Assembly: GCA_022841445.1 (NCBI GenBank)
Contig: JALHRM010000001.1
Coordinates: forward strand, 141,002 to 177,726
Length of the DNA: 36,725 nt
DNA from: Candidatus Saccharimonadota bacterium
GTDB lineage: Bacteria; Patescibacteriota; Saccharimonadia; Saccharimonadales; UBA10212
Direction: 5' to 3'
This document shows, piece after piece, positions 1 to 8,209 of the stretch (its first letter is position 1; each line of letters opens with the position of its first letter). The notes below the pieces were generated by a model. It ran no database searches. It worked only from the letters and a program-made list of their open reading frames with translations, and was not told where the DNA came from. Made by a program: the position numbers and the translations under genes.

Positions 1-578
1 ATTTCCCAAAAACCCATCAGATGCCAGCGGAATCCACTGCCTTCTGGTATATTCGACGGAACGTCCACGACCCTTTGCCAGCCAGTTATCCACTGAGTGC
101 TGTTTAGTGGCACGTTACCGCCTTGTGCGTCTACTCGTTCGTTGGGTACACCAGACGGTGCGTTCGACATTCCATCAACAAGCGCAGACCGGATAGTTCT
201 ATCACCGGCAGGACCGTTCTGACCAAGGTAACTGAATCCCGGGCTGCATCCTTCAACGAGCATGCCACTGCTGCTACCCCAGTTACATGTAAATGAAGAG
301 TTGTCGCGTATAAGTGTGGCAGCCTCTACGGTTTCTGTACGTCCAGGGTTATATTGAGCATACTGTAAATATCCACCGAATAGCCCTAGTACAACTCCAG
401 CAAGAACTGCCAGTTTCATGATCTGTTTTCCGTGAAGTGATGCCAGAAAAGGAACCTTACCCTTCGTCGTCTTCCGCCTAGCAGATACTGCGCGTCCTGT
501 CGATGCAGTTCTTCTTTTAGTTGTGCTACTGAGTTTTTTTGATTTTTTTGTGGCCGCTGAACGTGCTGTACGTTTCAT
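1..578 (-). CDS. Membrane-anchored extracellular protein, partial (C-terminus outside the window)
   Basis: My own translation from the ATG at 578 runs open to the window edge, about 192 residues. It begins MKRTARSAATKK and has about 50 residues rich in Lys, Arg, Ser and Thr, then one hydrophobic segment (residues about 55-72, KLAVLAGVVLGLFGGYL), then an extracellular part with cysteines. The architecture matches the next gene (606-2048), which starts MKRSTK. A stretch near the visible end (WQRVVDVPSNIPEGSGF, then RWHLMGFWE) resembles the lyase stretch of that neighbour (WSMKLENGFPSSSGW, then QVVGQWH). I infer a tandem paralogue with the same polysaccharide-lyase-like fold, but the similarity is short and the C-terminus is missing. 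It could instead be an unrelated lectin-like protein. Confidence 0.6.
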   Translation of the reverse strand, partial: MKRTARSAATKKSKKLSSTTKRRTASTGRAVSARRKTTKGKVPFLASLHGKQIMKLAVLAGVVLGLFGGYLQYAQYNPGRTETVEAATLIRDNSSFTCNWGSSSGMLVEGCSPGFSYLGQNGPAGDRTIRSALVDGMSNAPSGVPNERVDAQGGNVPLNSTQWITGWQRVVDVPSNIPEGSGFRWHLMGFWE

Positions 579-605
579 GATATATACCTAATTAAATTTA
601 ACAAC

Positions 606-2048
606 CTACTCAACCTTAATAACTCTAAACTGATCCATAAGTGCGTTACGGTCATGGTTGGTCTTGTTGCACGTTTCACTTGGGAAACGATTGCCGCACT
701 TGTCGTTCACGAACACTACTTTCATTGTGTGTGTTCCCGCCGTGAATGTACGGTTCGTATGGTGGTAAACATAAGTAGTCGTGGAATTAATGGCAAAGTC
801 TTTTGCTATTCTTACACCGTCCAAGTAGACGTCAACCCTTGCAACTCCGCGGTAATTCTCACCCTTCATTGTAAATCCAGCTTTATACCGCCCATTGTCG
901 GTCCGGAACTGATGACTAATAGAATTGCCGTTGGCAAATAATATGACTGCTTTGCCTAAAGAGGCTATGGAATCATTTTTCAGTACCGTTGAACAGCTGA
1001 CTATTTTTTGAAAGAAGCACTGCCCAGCTGTTTCTGACTCAACATCGATAGTTGCACTGGGTGAAGGCACTGGTGTCGGGGTTGGAGTTGGTGTCGGGGT
1101 TGGGGTTGGAGTTGGTGTCGGGGTTGGGGTTGGAGTTGGTGGGCTTGTTCCTCCACCAAGATCTGCCTCAGAGGTAGCTACCTTCATATTGTCATAGTAA
1201 ACAATGCCTGTGCCACTTACATTCTGATCACGGTAGTACCCTTGCTTAAAATAGGTACCTTCACCCGGTCGAAGTGTGGGACCGTTATAGCGTGATTGTT
1301 CCTGACCATTAATCCATAATCTTACGTAGCCGCTACTAGCCGATGTCCAGTTAATGTTCATTTTGAGATCAATCCATTGACCTGTGGTCAGAGGAGTGCC
1401 GTAGAAAACCCTCTTGTAACCGGCGCTTGGTGAGTAGTGTTGAAGGTACAGTGTGCGGCCACTTATATTATAGGAAACTGCAGGTGACCCGTTACTTATA
1501 GAGTGCCACTGACCAACCACCTGCCATCCACTACTACTAGGAAAACCATTTTCCAATTTCATGCTCCATGCGTACCACCTATTCTGTCCATGATTGCTGG
1601 AAAAATTACTGGCAATAGTGCCGCCTTGTCTCTCAGCCCGCTCACCGTAACATCTGTCACCAGTAACTGGGCAATCACCATCTCGGACTTCAAAACGTGC
1701 AGAATAATTACCTTGACGCGGTGCATTGGTTGATGCTGTGCAGCTATAGCTGCGTATACATTGCCCACCGCCCCATTCTGAAAGACTACCGTTTTCGAAG
1801 CCAGTAGAATATACGATTGCGGCGCTGGAACTACCAAGATCTTTGTAGTAGGTATAACCGAGCAAACCAGCAAAGATGACAACTATGGCAAAGATGACAC
1901 CAAACGGCAATTTATGAAATATACTTAACACTTTTCGGTCATTATAGGAACGCTGAACTGCAGATTTTGATTTTGTGGCTCGATTTTTTGTATTGACTGA
2001 TTTTTTTACTGTTCTTTTTGGACTACTGGTCTTGGTGGAACGTTTCAT
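606..2048 (-). CDS. Membrane-anchored polysaccharide lyase-like protein with Pro-Thr linker and C-terminal domain
   Basis: 480 residues. Residues 1-45 are Lys/Ser/Thr-rich and basic, and 47-68 form one membrane anchor, so the rest faces outward. Residues about 78-300 resemble the heparin-lyase-I/PL20-like beta-jelly-roll family: FENGSLSEW at the start, an RQGNYSARFEVR strand, YGERAERQ, WYAWSMKLE, VGQWHS, LKMNINW, GYVRLWINGQ, a YFKQGYYRD stretch and YYDNMKVA. Residues about 303-330 are a (TP)n linker typical of wall-spanning spacers. Residues about 332-480 form a second, beta-rich domain with several cysteines, possibly carbohydrate-binding. The predicted role is binding or cleaving an acidic polysaccharide outside the cell; substrate and catalytic residues cannot be assigned. 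The upstream gene at 1-578 looks like a paralogue. Confidence 0.65.
   Translation of the reverse strand: MKRSTKTSSPKRTVKKSVNTKNRATKSKSAVQRSYNDRKVLSIFHKLPFGVIFAIVVIFAGLLGYTYYKDLGSSSAAIVYSTGFENGSLSEWGGGQCIRSYSCTASTNAPRQGNYSARFEVRDGDCPVTGDRCYGERAERQGGTIASNFSSNHGQNRWYAWSMKLENGFPSSSGWQVVGQWHSISNGSPAVSYNISGRTLYLQHYSPSAGYKRVFYGTPLTTGQWIDLKMNINWTSASSGYVRLWINGQEQSRYNGPTLRPGEGTYFKQGYYRDQNVSGTGIVYYDNMKVATSEADLGGGTSPPTPTPTPTPTPTPTPTPTPTPTPVPSPSATIDVESETAGQCFFQKIVSCSTVLKNDSIASLGKAVILFANGNSISHQFRTDNGRYKAGFTMKGENYRGVARVDVYLDGVRIAKDFAINSTTTYVYHHTNRTFTAGTHTMKVVFVNDKCGNRFPSETCNKTNHDRNALMDQFRVIKVE
1072..1137 (+). repeat. Minisatellite encoding the Thr-Pro linker
   Basis: On the plus strand one 18-base unit (1072-1089) is followed by two identical 24-base units (1090-1113 and 1114-1137). 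Each starts GGTGTCGGGGTT and ends GGAGTT; the 18-base unit lacks one internal GGTTGG. The array lies inside the lyase gene and encodes the (TP)n spacer on the minus strand. Whole units are multiples of three, so length changes keep the frame. The plus strand carries several GGGG runs. Confidence 0.85.
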
Positions 2049-2110
2049 ATAATAGTATTCTCTATTTAGCTAATGGTTACACTGTAGTACTTTCCGACTT
2101 AACAGACAAG

Positions 2111-3892
2111 TTAGTCGCGTTTGAGCATGACGGTGAAGGCTTCGGCAGGGATGTCGACTTTGCCAAAACGTTTCATGCGTTCTTTGCCCTTTTTTTGCTT
2201 GGCGAGCACCTTTTTCTTACGAGTAACATCGCCACCGTATAAGCCGGTGGTTACATCTTTCCGGTAGGCACTAATGTCTTCACGCGCAATAAACTTGCCA
2301 CCGATTGCGGCCTGTAAACTAACTTGGAAGTTTTGCCGTGGAATAACATCCTTTAATTTTTTTACGGTATCGCGACCAAGCGATTGCGCCTCAGAGCGGT
2401 GAACCATCACGCTTAAGCTATCAACTATTTCACCGGCAACATAAAAATCCAAACGGACCAAATCCTGAACACGATAATCAGCCAACTCGTAATTGAGCGA
2501 ACCATAGCCGCTGGTGATACTTTTTAGTTTGTCGTAAAAGTCGGTCAATATGTTTGCTAAGGGAGCTTCGAATGTTACCACTGCAAGTCGCGAATCAATA
2601 TAGGAGAGATTTTTTTGTAAACCACGCGCGTTGACAATCAATTGGATAACTGACCCGACGTAATCGCCTGGACACACGATTTCACCGTTTATCCACGGTT
2701 CGGCGATTTCAGCAACCTTGGTTGGATCAGGCAACTCAGAAGCAGATTTGATAGCTATGTCCTCACCACTTACCATTTTTATCTGGTAGTCAGTAGATGG
2801 ATTGGTAACGACTAGCTCGAGATTATACTCGCGGGTTAAACGCTCTCGGACGATATCCATATGTAGCAGTCCGAGAAAGCCTATCCTTACTCCAAACCCC
2901 AGTACTGGCGAATTTTCCGGCGTAAACTGAAGTGCCGAATCGCTCAAAGATAGCTTTTCAACAGCATCTTTAAGAAGTTGGTAATTTTCGTTGCTGTCCG
3001 GGAAAAATCCCGCATACACAAACGGTTTGACGTTTTGATAGCCGGGCAGGGGAGTACTAGCAGGGGAGTGCGACAACGTTACCGTGTCCCCTACCCTTGC
3101 TTCCCTGGTGCTACGAAAGTTGGTTACTATATAGCCGATTTCTCCCGTGGATAGACTTGGGTCAGCAGACATATCAGGACTAAGGTGCCCCACTTCTAAT
3201 GCCTGACCTTCTACCCCACTGGCCATCATCTTGACCGATCCAGATTTTGCTACTGATCCGTCAAAAACACGAACATATAATATAACGCCTCTGTAATCAT
3301 CATAGTAGCTGTCGAAGATCAGTGCTCGAGTGGATTCGGACTGCATTCCTTTTGGCGCCGGCACATCACTAATTACTCGGTTTAGTATTTGGTCCACCCC
3401 TTGGCCTGTTTTGGCGCTAATCAGCAAAATATCTTCTTTTTTACAGCCAAGCAAACTTACCACCTCAGCGCTAACTCGCTCAACATCAGCAGCTGGTAAA
3501 TCAATCTTGTTAAGAACCGGGATTATAGTGAGGTCGGCTGCCAAAGCTAGATAAACATTAGCGAGTGTTTGCGCCTGTATGCCCTGTGCTGCATCAACAA
3601 CCAATATCGCTCCCTCACAAGCCGCCAAACTGCGTGAGACTTCGTAGCTAAAGTCAACATGCCCCGGCGTATCAATCAAGTTCAGTTGATGGCCGTTATG
3701 TTTCATGCGAACGGGAGCCAACTTAATGGTAATGCCCCGCTCCTGCTCTAAGTCCATACGATCCAGTACCTGAGCATGCATGTCTCGTTTGTCGATAGTG
3801 CCGGTAATTTCCAGTAATCGGTCTGCCAGCGTGCTCTTACCATGATCAATGTGTGCAATGATACAAAAATTACGGATTTTAGTTTGTTCCAT
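2111..3892 (-). CDS. lepA: Elongation factor 4 (LepA), ribosome back-translocating GTPase
   Basis: A translational GTPase acting on stalled or mistranslocated ribosomes. Conserved elements are all present near the N-terminus: the P-loop AHIDHGKS, RGITI (switch I), DTPGHVDF and NKIDLP. The C-terminus has the LepA-specific KKKVLAKQKKGKERMKRFG tail that separates it from EF-G. Length (about 593 aa) is normal. The longer reading frame opens with GTG at 3898; I prefer the ATG at 3892, because TATAAT (3901-3906 on minus) ends 8 nt before it, so the transcript would begin at or next to the ATG and would be essentially leaderless. The gene is divergent from the peptidase gene at 3941. Confidence 0.95.
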   Translation of the reverse strand: MEQTKIRNFCIIAHIDHGKSTLADRLLEITGTIDKRDMHAQVLDRMDLEQERGITIKLAPVRMKHNGHQLNLIDTPGHVDFSYEVSRSLAACEGAILVVDAAQGIQAQTLANVYLALAADLTIIPVLNKIDLPAADVERVSAEVVSLLGCKKEDILLISAKTGQGVDQILNRVISDVPAPKGMQSESTRALIFDSYYDDYRGVILYVRVFDGSVAKSGSVKMMASGVEGQALEVGHLSPDMSADPSLSTGEIGYIVTNFRSTREARVGDTVTLSHSPASTPLPGYQNVKPFVYAGFFPDSNENYQLLKDAVEKLSLSDSALQFTPENSPVLGFGVRIGFLGLLHMDIVRERLTREYNLELVVTNPSTDYQIKMVSGEDIAIKSASELPDPTKVAEIAEPWINGEIVCPGDYVGSVIQLIVNARGLQKNLSYIDSRLAVVTFEAPLANILTDFYDKLKSITSGYGSLNYELADYRVQDLVRLDFYVAGEIVDSLSVMVHRSEAQSLGRDTVKKLKDVIPRQNFQVSLQAAIGGKFIAREDISAYRKDVTTGLYGGDVTRKKKVLAKQKKGKERMKRFGKVDIPAEAFTVMLKRD

Positions 3893-3900
3893 GAACACTC

Positions 3901-3906
3901 ATTATA
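3901..3906 (-). promoter_or_regulatory. -10 box of lepA, leaderless arrangement
   Basis: The minus strand reads TATAAT, then 8 nt, then ATG. A start point 7 to 8 nt after the box falls at the start codon. No clear -35 box or Shine-Dalgarno sequence is visible. Confidence 0.5.
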
Positions 3907-3940
3907 CAGAGGTGGAGGTAATTACTGCTATGATGACAGC

Positions 3941-4771
3941 ATGAATCTTAAGAAATTCTCTGAAAGTCCGGAAGTAATTACGATTCTCGGGCAAAAACCA
4001 GGATCGACTTTAGCGATTATGGTTGGTGTCCACGGTAATGAAAAGATAGGACCAATGGTACTCAATAAATTGCGCGGATTACGACTAGCCTCCGGTAAAT
4101 TACATCTCATAGTTGCCAACCCTACAGCACTAGAACAATCAGCTCGGTATATAAACGTCAACTTAAATCGACGATTCGATAGTGGTGTCAATGAATACCC
4201 CGAGGATAGACTTGCCCGAAATATTCAAACATACCTAGATAGCTCCGATGCACTGCTTGACATACATTCCTATAACGAAACAATGGACCGTCCATTCATT
4301 ATTGGTGAGTTGAATGAACTCCCACTTATGGCAAAGATGCCAGTTTCAATTGCCTCAACTGGCTGGGATGAATTTGAGCAAGGAGCCAGTGATTACTACA
4401 TGCACAAGCGCGGCAAAATAGGGTTGTGCCTGGAATGTGGATCATCCGACCGGCCAAAACAATACATTGAGTTAGCCTTGCGATGCGTCAATGTATTTTT
4501 AGCCGAATACGGATTAACCAAGCACAGTGCCCATTTACCTACCACTGTTCCACAAAAGCATATTAAAGTAGCGTCCGTTGTGCATAGTGACGGAAATCCT
4601 ACAATTTTTTCCGCTAACTACTCAACCTTTGACGAATTAGAGCCCGGAATTGTCTTTGCTCAAATGGGCAAGCGCACATTTACTGCAAATCAGGGTGAGC
4701 ATATCCTCTTCCCCAGGACTAATGCCAAAAAAGGTGACGAAGCATTTCTAATCGGGAATCAGATTATATAG
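3941..4771 (+). CDS. Succinylglutamate desuccinylase/aspartoacylase-type zinc carboxypeptidase (M14 superfamily)
   Basis: About 276 residues. The zinc-site signature GVHGNEKIGP lies near the N-terminus, followed by NLNRRF (substrate arginine region of AstE/AspA), LLDIHSY (third zinc ligand, His) and LCLECGSS with a Glu at the position of the catalytic residue. These are the features of the AstE/AspA branch, which hydrolyses N-acyl amino acids. The frame is open from 3842, but that would overlap lepA by about 50 nt; the ATG at 3941 is the first sensible start. A GGAGG at about 3914 is too distant to be a good Shine-Dalgarno. The substrate is not predictable. The gene converges on the GNAT gene, whose last bases overlap this stop codon. 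Confidence 0.8.
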   Translation: MNLKKFSESPEVITILGQKPGSTLAIMVGVHGNEKIGPMVLNKLRGLRLASGKLHLIVANPTALEQSARYINVNLNRRFDSGVNEYPEDRLARNIQTYLDSSDALLDIHSYNETMDRPFIIGELNELPLMAKMPVSIASTGWDEFEQGASDYYMHKRGKIGLCLECGSSDRPKQYIELALRCVNVFLAEYGLTKHSAHLPTTVPQKHIKVASVVHSDGNPTIFSANYSTFDELEPGIVFAQMGKRTFTANQGEHILFPRTNAKKGDEAFLIGNQII

Positions 4772-5279
4772 CTGGATCCCAAATAACTACTTCGTGACAA
4801 CACATTTTGCCGACCAGTCTGCATGCCACATACTCCCTGCAACTGCTTGCGCAAGGTTCATATATAGCCTGCGGAAGTTCAGTCACGGACTTCGGCGCAA
4901 CAAATCCAAGCTTGCCTGCAATAGCCTTGCTGGCTGCATTAACGAATATTAGATACCTCGCTTTGGGAAATACTTCCCTCGCAGCAGCAAAGTGGTAACT
5001 TGCTATTTCATAGCCATACCCCTGGCCTCTCAACTGTGGCGCAACTATAAGCCCACCCAATTCATAGTATGTGTCACTTTCGTAACTGGCGGTTACCGCT
5101 CTATAGCCTGCAATGGAACTATCTTTGAACGCTAACAAACCAAATAGGTGCGCTTTGACAGAATCAAGAGTTAAAGGCAGCATATTCTCACCCCTCGACC
5201 ACTGCGCCAATGTACCTATAGCTTCAATATGATGTTGCAGCTGTGAATCAAACACTTGATAGTCTAGTATTTCAGACAT
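4764..5279 (-). CDS. GNAT-family N-acetyltransferase with a Cys-rich tail, behind a leader-peptide attenuator
   Basis: 171 residues. The GNAT core has the beta4 strand GGLIVAP followed by the acetyl-CoA loop LRGQGYGYE (82-90), then LIFVNAASKAIAGKLGF, the usual GNAT C-terminal helix and strand. The last 35 residues contain the cysteines of CASSCREYVAC and KMCC, a tail not needed for the core fold. The acceptor substrate is unknown: antibiotic, protein N-terminus, polyamine or other. It is the only gene after the leader at 5299-5461, so its expression is probably set by transcription attenuation. A Shine-Dalgarno-like TTAGGA lies about 10 nt before the ATG, downstream of the terminator. It overlaps the convergent peptidase gene by 8 nt. 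Confidence 0.85.
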   Translation of the reverse strand: MSEILDYQVFDSQLQHHIEAIGTLAQWSRGENMLPLTLDSVKAHLFGLLAFKDSSIAGYRAVTASYESDTYYELGGLIVAPQLRGQGYGYEIASYHFAAAREVFPKARYLIFVNAASKAIAGKLGFVAPKSVTELPQAIYEPCASSCREYVACRLVGKMCCHEVVIWDPAI

Positions 5280-5298
5280 ATTTTTATTCCTAACAATT

Positions 5299-5327
5299 AA
5301 AAAAGCTCCCTGATTTATATGGGAGCT
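5299..5327 (-). terminator. Intrinsic terminator (attenuator) before the GNAT gene
   Basis: The minus strand reads AGCTCCC (5327-5321), a 10-nt loop, GGGAGCT (5310-5304) and six U residues (5304-5299). It lies between the leader ORF and the GNAT start at 5279. Its 5' arm is shared with the antiterminator pairing, so the two structures exclude each other. Confidence 0.85.
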
Positions 5328-5373
5328 GTCTGGAACTTATTTATTTCTGTCAAAAACTACAAGGACAGCCCCC
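5321..5373 (-). promoter_or_regulatory. Antiterminator pairing overlapping the leader ORF
   Basis: On the minus strand GGGGGCTGTC (5373-5364) can pair over 10 positions, one a G-U, with GACAGCTCCC (5330-5321). The second arm contains the 5' half of the terminator. The first arm coincides with leader codons 19-22, so a ribosome there would block antitermination, while a ribosome paused earlier would permit it. Confidence 0.7.
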
Positions 5374-5427
5374 GTAAATACGGTCACTGCGACGAACAAT
5401 TTGGGTAGTTAGCTTAACTATGAACAT
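5350..5427 (-). CDS. 25-codon leader peptide of the GNAT attenuator
   Basis: A short ORF, too small for usual gene calling, from ATG 5427 to TGA 5350. It starts MFIVKLTTQ, has IVRRSDR at residues 10-16 and ends in CPCSF. Three of five consecutive codons at 12-16 are arginine. The ATG lies 6 nt after a TATAAT box, so translation would start on a leaderless mRNA. The ORF ends 22 nt before the terminator hairpin, and its codons 19-22 form one arm of an antiterminator. This layout matches ribosome-mediated attenuation, as known for amino-acid operons and for antibiotic-inducible resistance genes. The signal sensed (arginyl-tRNA shortage or a translation inhibitor) is not determinable from sequence. 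Confidence 0.7.
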   Translation of the reverse strand: MFIVKLTTQIVRRSDRIYGGCPCSF

Positions 5428-5433
5428 AAATTT

Positions 5434-5461
5434 ATTATAATACATTTTTACGAAATAACAA
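5434..5461 (-). promoter_or_regulatory. Promoter of the leader-GNAT transcript
   Basis: The minus strand carries TTGTTA (5461-5456), a 16-nt spacer and TATAAT (5439-5434). The -35 box touches the murJ stop codon, so the transcript starts in the murJ-GNAT gap and is independent of murJ. The predicted start point is at or next to the leader ATG (5427). Confidence 0.75.
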
Positions 5462-5462
5462 A

Positions 5463-7046
5463 TTATTCCATGCGTACCGGTTTTAAGATGAGCTTCTTGG
5501 CTTTGTCGATCACTGGGTCAACTTCTTTCATAGCAAACAGCGACGACAACGCTATGTGCACCAAAATTGTCGGCGCAACAATAAAGAACAGTTTAGAACT
5601 AAGCGTAACAAATCCACGGTCTGAAGCAAGCAGTGGCACAATATGCACCATTAAGTAGGCCGTTAAGAAGGTGAACCCGGTAACGGAAATAAGTTTTACG
5701 CACCAACCCCAGAATTCTTTTGTGAATACTTTTGGATCCCAAATCATAATAATGCCGAACAACACCACGACTTCAGCGGCGGCAACTATTGACTGAGCCA
5801 TCGCAAGCCCCTCAATTCCATAGACATCCGGCCGGGCTAAACTAAACGCCAAAACTACGTTCAGGGCAATGGCAAATAGCGATACGTACAACGGTATTTT
5901 CGTGTTTTTATTAGCGTAGAAATAGCGGGATAGAATAGCATATACGGCGCGAAACAGGATCGCCATTGCAAAGAATCCGAAAATCGAAGCCACTTCTGGG
6001 GCTATATCCTTAAAGATCATTCGAGCAAAATACGCCCGAGCAAAATAGCTTATGACAACTACCGGCACGATAATCCATAGAATGGCTTTTAGCACTTGGA
6101 CAAAATCCTTGCGGAACAGGTCTCTCCTACCTTGTGATAAGCGACGAATCAAGCGCGGGAAGGCGGCTGTTGCTATAGAGTTACCGACAAGCAACACTGG
6201 CGCAGAATGAAGAATATAGGCGTTTTCGTAGTAAGAGATATTCCCAGGCCCAAGATGACTGGCGCGGTTTGTTTCGACAACCGAGTTCAGAGAGTCGACA
6301 CCTTGGTCAATGGAACGGGCTGGCAACTGCCTGAGCATTGCCCGAAAATCCGGACGCTTAAATTTAATCGATGGAAAATAGCGAAACTTAAGCCCAAATA
6401 ATCCAAAACACACCACCACTAACTGCAACACTGCGCCAGCCAGCGCTCCGATACCAAGCCCGACGATGCCAATATTGTCATCAAAAATGTAGACGCTGGC
6501 AATAATGCACACGTTATAAATGAGCGGTCCAATAGCAAAAAAGAAAAACCGACCAAAGGTCTGCTGAACGCTTGTTAAGATACCAGAAATCGTAAACAGC
6601 AACGGATTTAGCGCTACGAATCGCATAATAGTTGCCGCATCGTGTAATTGCTGCGGGCTTAGATCTTTATTGATAATGAGTTTTATGAGTGGTTCAGCAA
6701 ATATAAGCAGTAAAATACCGACACCGATCATGATGATACTTAGCAAATTGAGCAGACTCGACGTAAGTTCCCAAACACTTTTTTTATCGCCCTTTTCTAA
6801 TTTGTCCGCCAAGAATGGCATAAAGGCCACACCGAGCGCACCGGCCGCAATCGTATAAAAGAAAAAATCAGGGATCTTAAACGCTGCAAAATAAGCATCG
6901 GTAATCGCCGGATCGCGAAAGTTGGCGTTAATAATCATGGTGCGCAAAAAACCAAGCAACTGACCAATCAACATCGCCCCGATAAGCAGAGCAGCAGCAC
7001 TGCCCAAAGAAATGCGCTTATTTGCGCGGTTTAACCATCTGTTCAT
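5463..7046 (-). CDS. murJ: Lipid II flippase MurJ
   Basis: 527 residues and about 14 hydrophobic segments, typical of the MVF/MurJ family, which flips lipid-linked peptidoglycan precursor across the membrane. The N-terminus has LIGQLLGFLRTMIINANF (the usual G-x-x-R-D/T pattern of TM1) and DAYFAAFKIPDFFF; later there is PLLFTISGILTSVQQTFGRFF and AIGPLIYNVCII. The start is the ATG at 7046, with TATAAT (7064-7059 on minus) 12 nt upstream, giving a very short 5' UTR. With UppP (34161) and the MurC-like ligase (11950) it indicates a peptidoglycan wall. Confidence 0.93.
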   Translation of the reverse strand: MNRWLNRANKRISLGSAAALLIGAMLIGQLLGFLRTMIINANFRDPAITDAYFAAFKIPDFFFYTIAAGALGVAFMPFLADKLEKGDKKSVWELTSSLLNLLSIIMIGVGILLLIFAEPLIKLIINKDLSPQQLHDAATIMRFVALNPLLFTISGILTSVQQTFGRFFFFAIGPLIYNVCIIASVYIFDDNIGIVGLGIGALAGAVLQLVVVCFGLFGLKFRYFPSIKFKRPDFRAMLRQLPARSIDQGVDSLNSVVETNRASHLGPGNISYYENAYILHSAPVLLVGNSIATAAFPRLIRRLSQGRRDLFRKDFVQVLKAILWIIVPVVVISYFARAYFARMIFKDIAPEVASIFGFFAMAILFRAVYAILSRYFYANKNTKIPLYVSLFAIALNVVLAFSLARPDVYGIEGLAMAQSIVAAAEVVVLFGIIMIWDPKVFTKEFWGWCVKLISVTGFTFLTAYLMVHIVPLLASDRGFVTLSSKLFFIVAPTILVHIALSSLFAMKEVDPVIDKAKKLILKPVRME

Positions 7047-7094
7047 CTACTAAGTTTAATTATAGGGAGTGCATTACCGATTGAGAAGAAAAAT

Positions 7095-8204
7095 CTATTC
7101 CCAGCGGAATACGCGGAAGGCGATGATGTAAATAATAACCGCCCATAGAGCAGTTAGTCCTATTTGTGGAATGATATCAATCAAATGCTTGCCTTCGGTG
7201 GCAATCAACCGGATTCCATCGATTATCGGAGTTAGCGGCAAAAAATTGGAAAAATCCTGTAACCACTGCGGCATCAAAAAGCGAGGGAAGAACGTACCGG
7301 AAAGAAACAACAGCGGAAACACTATCATATTGCCGAGCGGAGCCGCCTGTCTTTCATTTTTTGCCCATCCACCGACCGCCAAACCAATTCCAAGAATAGT
7401 GACTATACCCAAAATAATAAACAGCCCTAGTTCAATAACATTACCTGTCACCTCGAGATTGAATAAGCTAATTGCCACACCAAACAGGATACTTATGCTA
7501 AATATACCGATAATGGCTTGGGAAAACATTTGTGACAAAAAGTACTGCCAAACTCGCAGCGGAGTTGTATGCAGTCGGCGCAAAATCCCCTGCTTTTTTA
7601 GTTCGGGGAATACCTGTATCGGTCCGAAAATGCCAAGTCCGATAATTGCAAATCCCAGCAAACCAGTAAATGTATAGTCAAATTGTGACAGCGCGTTATC
7701 ATTTGTCTGCTCTGTTTTAACGACAAACGGGGTTATTGATGCGACGTACTTTGCTCCGAGTGTTTGCAGATTTGTTTCCAAAACATTTGCGAGTGTCTGA
7801 GCCGCCTGGGTGTTGTTCTGCGAATACTGAACGCTAACTTCTCCTTCTGGGTAGCCCTTTTCAGACAATTGACCAAACTGCTGAGGCAAAATAACTATGG
7901 CATCTAACTCCCCACGGCTCATCTTTTCTCTGGCATCCGGATAATTAGAAATTTCGGAATTTATCTTGAATAGATCTTTTTGCTTTTTCAACCCATCAAC
8001 AAACTGGGACGCTGCCAGGCTATTAGATTGGTTGATAATAACGATATTAAAAGAAATTCCGTTGTTATTACCAAAGATTCCACCGAATATAAACAGAAAT
8101 ATCAGTGGAAAAGCGACCGTGAAGAATATTGCTAGTCGATCGCGAAAATAGCGTCTGGTATTGAGCTTTGTCAGTACAAGTACAGTGCGTAGCGATTTCG
8201 GCAT
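7095..8204 (-). CDS. ABC-2 type exporter permease
   Basis: 369 residues. One N-terminal transmembrane segment (RLAIFFTVAFPLIFLFIFGGIF), then a large extracytoplasmic region of about 120 residues, then five further segments. This is the ABC2_membrane_3 (YhgE/Pip-like, NatB/DrrB-like) arrangement. The stop of the ATPase gene (8210) lies 5 nt before this start, so the two are co-transcribed and form one transporter. Substrate is unknown; related systems export drugs, lipids or Na+. Confidence 0.88.
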   Translation of the reverse strand: MPKSLRTVLVLTKLNTRRYFRDRLAIFFTVAFPLIFLFIFGGIFGNNNGISFNIVIINQSNSLAASQFVDGLKKQKDLFKINSEISNYPDAREKMSRGELDAIVILPQQFGQLSEKGYPEGEVSVQYSQNNTQAAQTLANVLETNLQTLGAKYVASITPFVVKTEQTNDNALSQFDYTFTGLLGFAIIGLGIFGPIQVFPELKKQGILRRLHTTPLRVWQYFLSQMFSQAIIGIFSISILFGVAISLFNLEVTGNVIELGLFIILGIVTILGIGLAVGGWAKNERQAAPLGNMIVFPLLFLSGTFFPRFLMPQWLQDFSNFLPLTPIIDGIRLIATEGKHLIDIIPQIGLTALWAVIIYIIAFRVFRWE

Positions 8205-8209
8205 GTCAG

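Noticed and set aside
3842-3940. Extended N-terminus of the aspartoacylase-type gene overlapping lepA
   Set aside because: No Shine-Dalgarno or homology support; the ATG at 3941 gives the normal domain start and avoids the overlap.
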